DNA of 7,799 nt from Acidobacteriota bacterium (lineage in GTDB: Bacteria; Acidobacteriota; Polarisedimenticolia; QHYA01). The position numbers and the translations under genes are program-made. Of the stretch, positions 6,696-7,799 are shown in pieces (positions within the stretch are counted from its first letter, which is position 1; each line of letters starts with the position of its first letter). The DNA lies in NCBI GenBank assembly GCA_003223995.1, contig QHYA01000028.1:1-7799 (forward strand), read 5' to 3'. Below the pieces are notes generated by a model. The model was not told the DNA's origin and ran no database searches. It saw only the letters and a program-made list of their open reading frames with translations.

Positions 6696-7109
6696 ATGGT
6701 GTCAGGAATCACGAAGATCCTCAGGGGCGGGGTCGTCGCCTCTTTCCTTCTCTTCGTCGCCGTCGCGGCGATTGCCCACCCCTATCGTCACCCGCACGTG
6801 CACCGGGGCACGATCGTCCTCATCCGGACCACGGTGGCGTCTCCGCGCCCTCTCGCGCATCCCGTTTTCATTGCGGGGCAGCCGATGGGGGCTATCGATC
6901 TCCAGATCGAGCCGGAGGAAACGACCGTGACGGTGGATGGGGTCTATCACGGGACCTCTGTCGAACTCTCCGGAGCGACAGGAACGCTCTTCCTCCCGCC
7001 GGGGGTACACCGAGTCACGCTGAAGAACCCTGAGGGAGAAAGCTGGTCGGAGCGGGTCACGGTCCTGGCGGGGGAAGAGGTCGTGGTGAAGGTCGAGCTT
7101 GTGAGCTAG
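6696..7109 (+). CDS. Small exported PEGA-domain protein
   Basis: This is a 137-residue protein of unknown specific role. Residues 1-27 form a signal peptide: Lys and Arg near the start, then GVVASFLLFVAVAAIA, with probable cleavage at AIA before His28. A short histidine- and arginine-rich stretch follows (HPYRHPHVHRG, 28-38). Residues about 64-135 look like one PEGA domain: GAIDLQIEPEETTVTVDGVYHG, then FLPPGVHRVTLKNPEG and a terminal strand VTVLAGEEVVVKVELV. PEGA domains are small beta-sandwiches found in many bacterial surface and periplasmic proteins, and here the domain makes up almost the whole mature protein. The ATG at 6696 is chosen because GGAG (6685-6688) lies seven bases upstream. 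The TTG at 6651 would put 15 extra residues before the signal peptide. The gene is divergent from the efflux operon, and its 3' end overlaps the converging transporter gene. A link to the pump is not shown. Confidence 0.8.
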   Translation: MVSGITKILRGGVVASFLLFVAVAAIAHPYRHPHVHRGTIVLIRTTVASPRPLAHPVFIAGQPMGAIDLQIEPEETTVTVDGVYHGTSVELSGATGTLFLPPGVHRVTLKNPEGESWSERVTVLAGEEVVVKVELVS

Positions 7110-7799
7110 AACAGCTCGCCGACCCGCACGCGGAATCCAGCGCTGTGGAGGTCGGACCAGAACCTTCTTCTCTGTCAGTGGCCAGGAGAATCGTGGCGAG
7201 GGCCGAAACCACCAGCGCCGAGGCTCCGATAAACCCGGGCCTCTCGCCGAGAAAGACGACGCTCGCAGCGAAGCTCATCGGCGTCGAGAGGGCGAAGAAC
7301 GCACCGGTGCGGGCGATGCCAAGGTTGCGCAGGGAGAGAAGGTAGAGGACGAGCGAAAGCCCCAGCGCCACGCTTCCCGAAACAGCCAACCCAACCCATT
7401 CCAGAAAGCTCGGGCGGACCAGCCCGACCTGCACAGCCAGCAGAACGCTCAGCGTGCCGGCGAGAAGCCCCTTGATCATGGCCACCTGACGGGGATCGCG
7501 TTCGGCCAGAGGGCGGCTGATCGTATTGTCCAGCGCCCAGCAGAGACAGGCGCCGACGATGGCGATCGAGCCGATGACCGGCGTTCCGAGACCTGGGTCG
7601 GGTCCAGCCGGCGCACCCCTCATCGATACTCCCACCCCGGCGAGAACGATGCCGACTGCACCCGCCGCTCCGCGCCACCCCAACCGCTCGCCTGCGATGA
7701 GAAGGCCGCAAACGACGGTGAAGACGGCCTCGAGGTTCAGCAGCAGAGACCCCTGGTAGGCGGCCACCTCTCGTAGGCCGGCCAGCAGCAGCAGCGGCG
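7057..7799 (-). CDS. EamA/DMT-family transporter (N-terminus beyond window)
   Basis: This is a partial inner-membrane permease of the drug/metabolite transporter superfamily, with 246 residues visible up to the stop. The reading frame continues to the right edge with PLLLLAGLREVAAYQGSLLLNL, so the true start lies outside. A GTG at 7767 is an internal valine codon. The first visible part is the end of EamA repeat 1, including LEAVFTVVCGLLIAGERLGWRG. Repeat 2 follows a short linker, runs from about GTPVIGSIAIVGACLCWALDN to ALVVSALATILLATD, and contains the hallmark FLGERPGFIG before the last helix. About seven hydrophobic segments are visible; a full protein usually has ten. After the last helix comes an unusual tail of about 43 residues rich in Ser, Pro and Ala, whose codons overlap the PEGA gene. 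The substrate (metabolite, amino acid or drug) cannot be inferred. Confidence 0.85.
   Translation of the reverse strand, partial: PLLLLAGLREVAAYQGSLLLNLEAVFTVVCGLLIAGERLGWRGAAGAVGIVLAGVGVSMRGAPAGPDPGLGTPVIGSIAIVGACLCWALDNTISRPLAERDPRQVAMIKGLLAGTLSVLLAVQVGLVRPSFLEWVGLAVSGSVALGLSLVLYLLSLRNLGIARTGAFFALSTPMSFAASVVFLGERPGFIGASALVVSALATILLATDREEGSGPTSTALDSACGSASCSSSQARPSPRPLPPPGP

Noticed and set aside
6206..6712. A 168-codon minus-strand frame covering the intergenic region.
   Set aside because: It overlaps the regulator gene out of frame, has no recognisable motif and no good ribosome site, and would cover the promoter signals.
6421..6930. A 169-codon plus-strand frame through the intergenic region into the PEGA gene.
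   Set aside because: It is out of frame with the PEGA gene, is Arg/Pro/Ser-rich, and shows no domain.
7094..7118. Hairpin around the PEGA stop codon (GAGCT/AGCTC, loop of five) as a terminator.
   Set aside because: The stem is only five to six pairs and no T-run follows in either direction.
7783..7794. Four CAG triplets in a row, a possible microsatellite.
   Set aside because: On the coding strand they are CTG codons for four leucines in a membrane helix of the EamA transporter, which is normal for such a protein.

Overview
The window looks like a piece of chromosome from a high-GC, diderm (Gram-negative-type) bacterium. By eye the GC content is around 60-65%, codons prefer G or C in the third position, and an RND pump with its periplasmic adaptor and outer-membrane channel implies a double envelope. 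The sequence does not fix the phylum. No rRNA, tRNA, CRISPR array, insertion sequence or phage gene was seen.

The left 6.4 kb is one minus-strand operon, read from right to left. It begins with a TetR/AcrR-type repressor (6368-5697), followed by a TolC/OprM-type outer-membrane factor (5700-4195), a membrane-fusion (adaptor) protein (4198-3011) and an HAE-1 type RND transporter (3014 to the left edge, C-terminus cut off). Together these encode a complete tripartite drug or solvent efflux pump with its own regulator. All three gene junctions are the same 4-base ATGA start/stop overlap, so the whole unit is probably translationally coupled on one mRNA. A TTGACA -35 element and an imperfect 26-bp palindrome lie just upstream of the repressor gene and fit an autoregulated promoter. 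The repressor most likely starts at a GTG preceded by a near-perfect Shine-Dalgarno sequence, not at the farther upstream ATG.

The intergenic region 6369-6695 separates this operon from a divergent plus-strand gene (6696-7109). That gene encodes a small, probably exported protein with one PEGA-like domain and a histidine-rich segment after the signal peptide. A second TTGACA and a perfect 6-bp-arm palindrome lie upstream of it.

The right end (7057-7799, minus strand) holds most of an EamA/DMT-family membrane transporter whose N-terminus lies beyond the window. Its 3' end overlaps the 3' end of the PEGA gene by 53 bp, tail to tail. The functions of the PEGA protein and the EamA transporter are not visibly linked to the pump. 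Overall this is a well-known type of efflux locus in an otherwise ordinary region. The points worth a second look are the compact coupling, the two candidate operators and the convergent overlap. I did not find a clear novel system.
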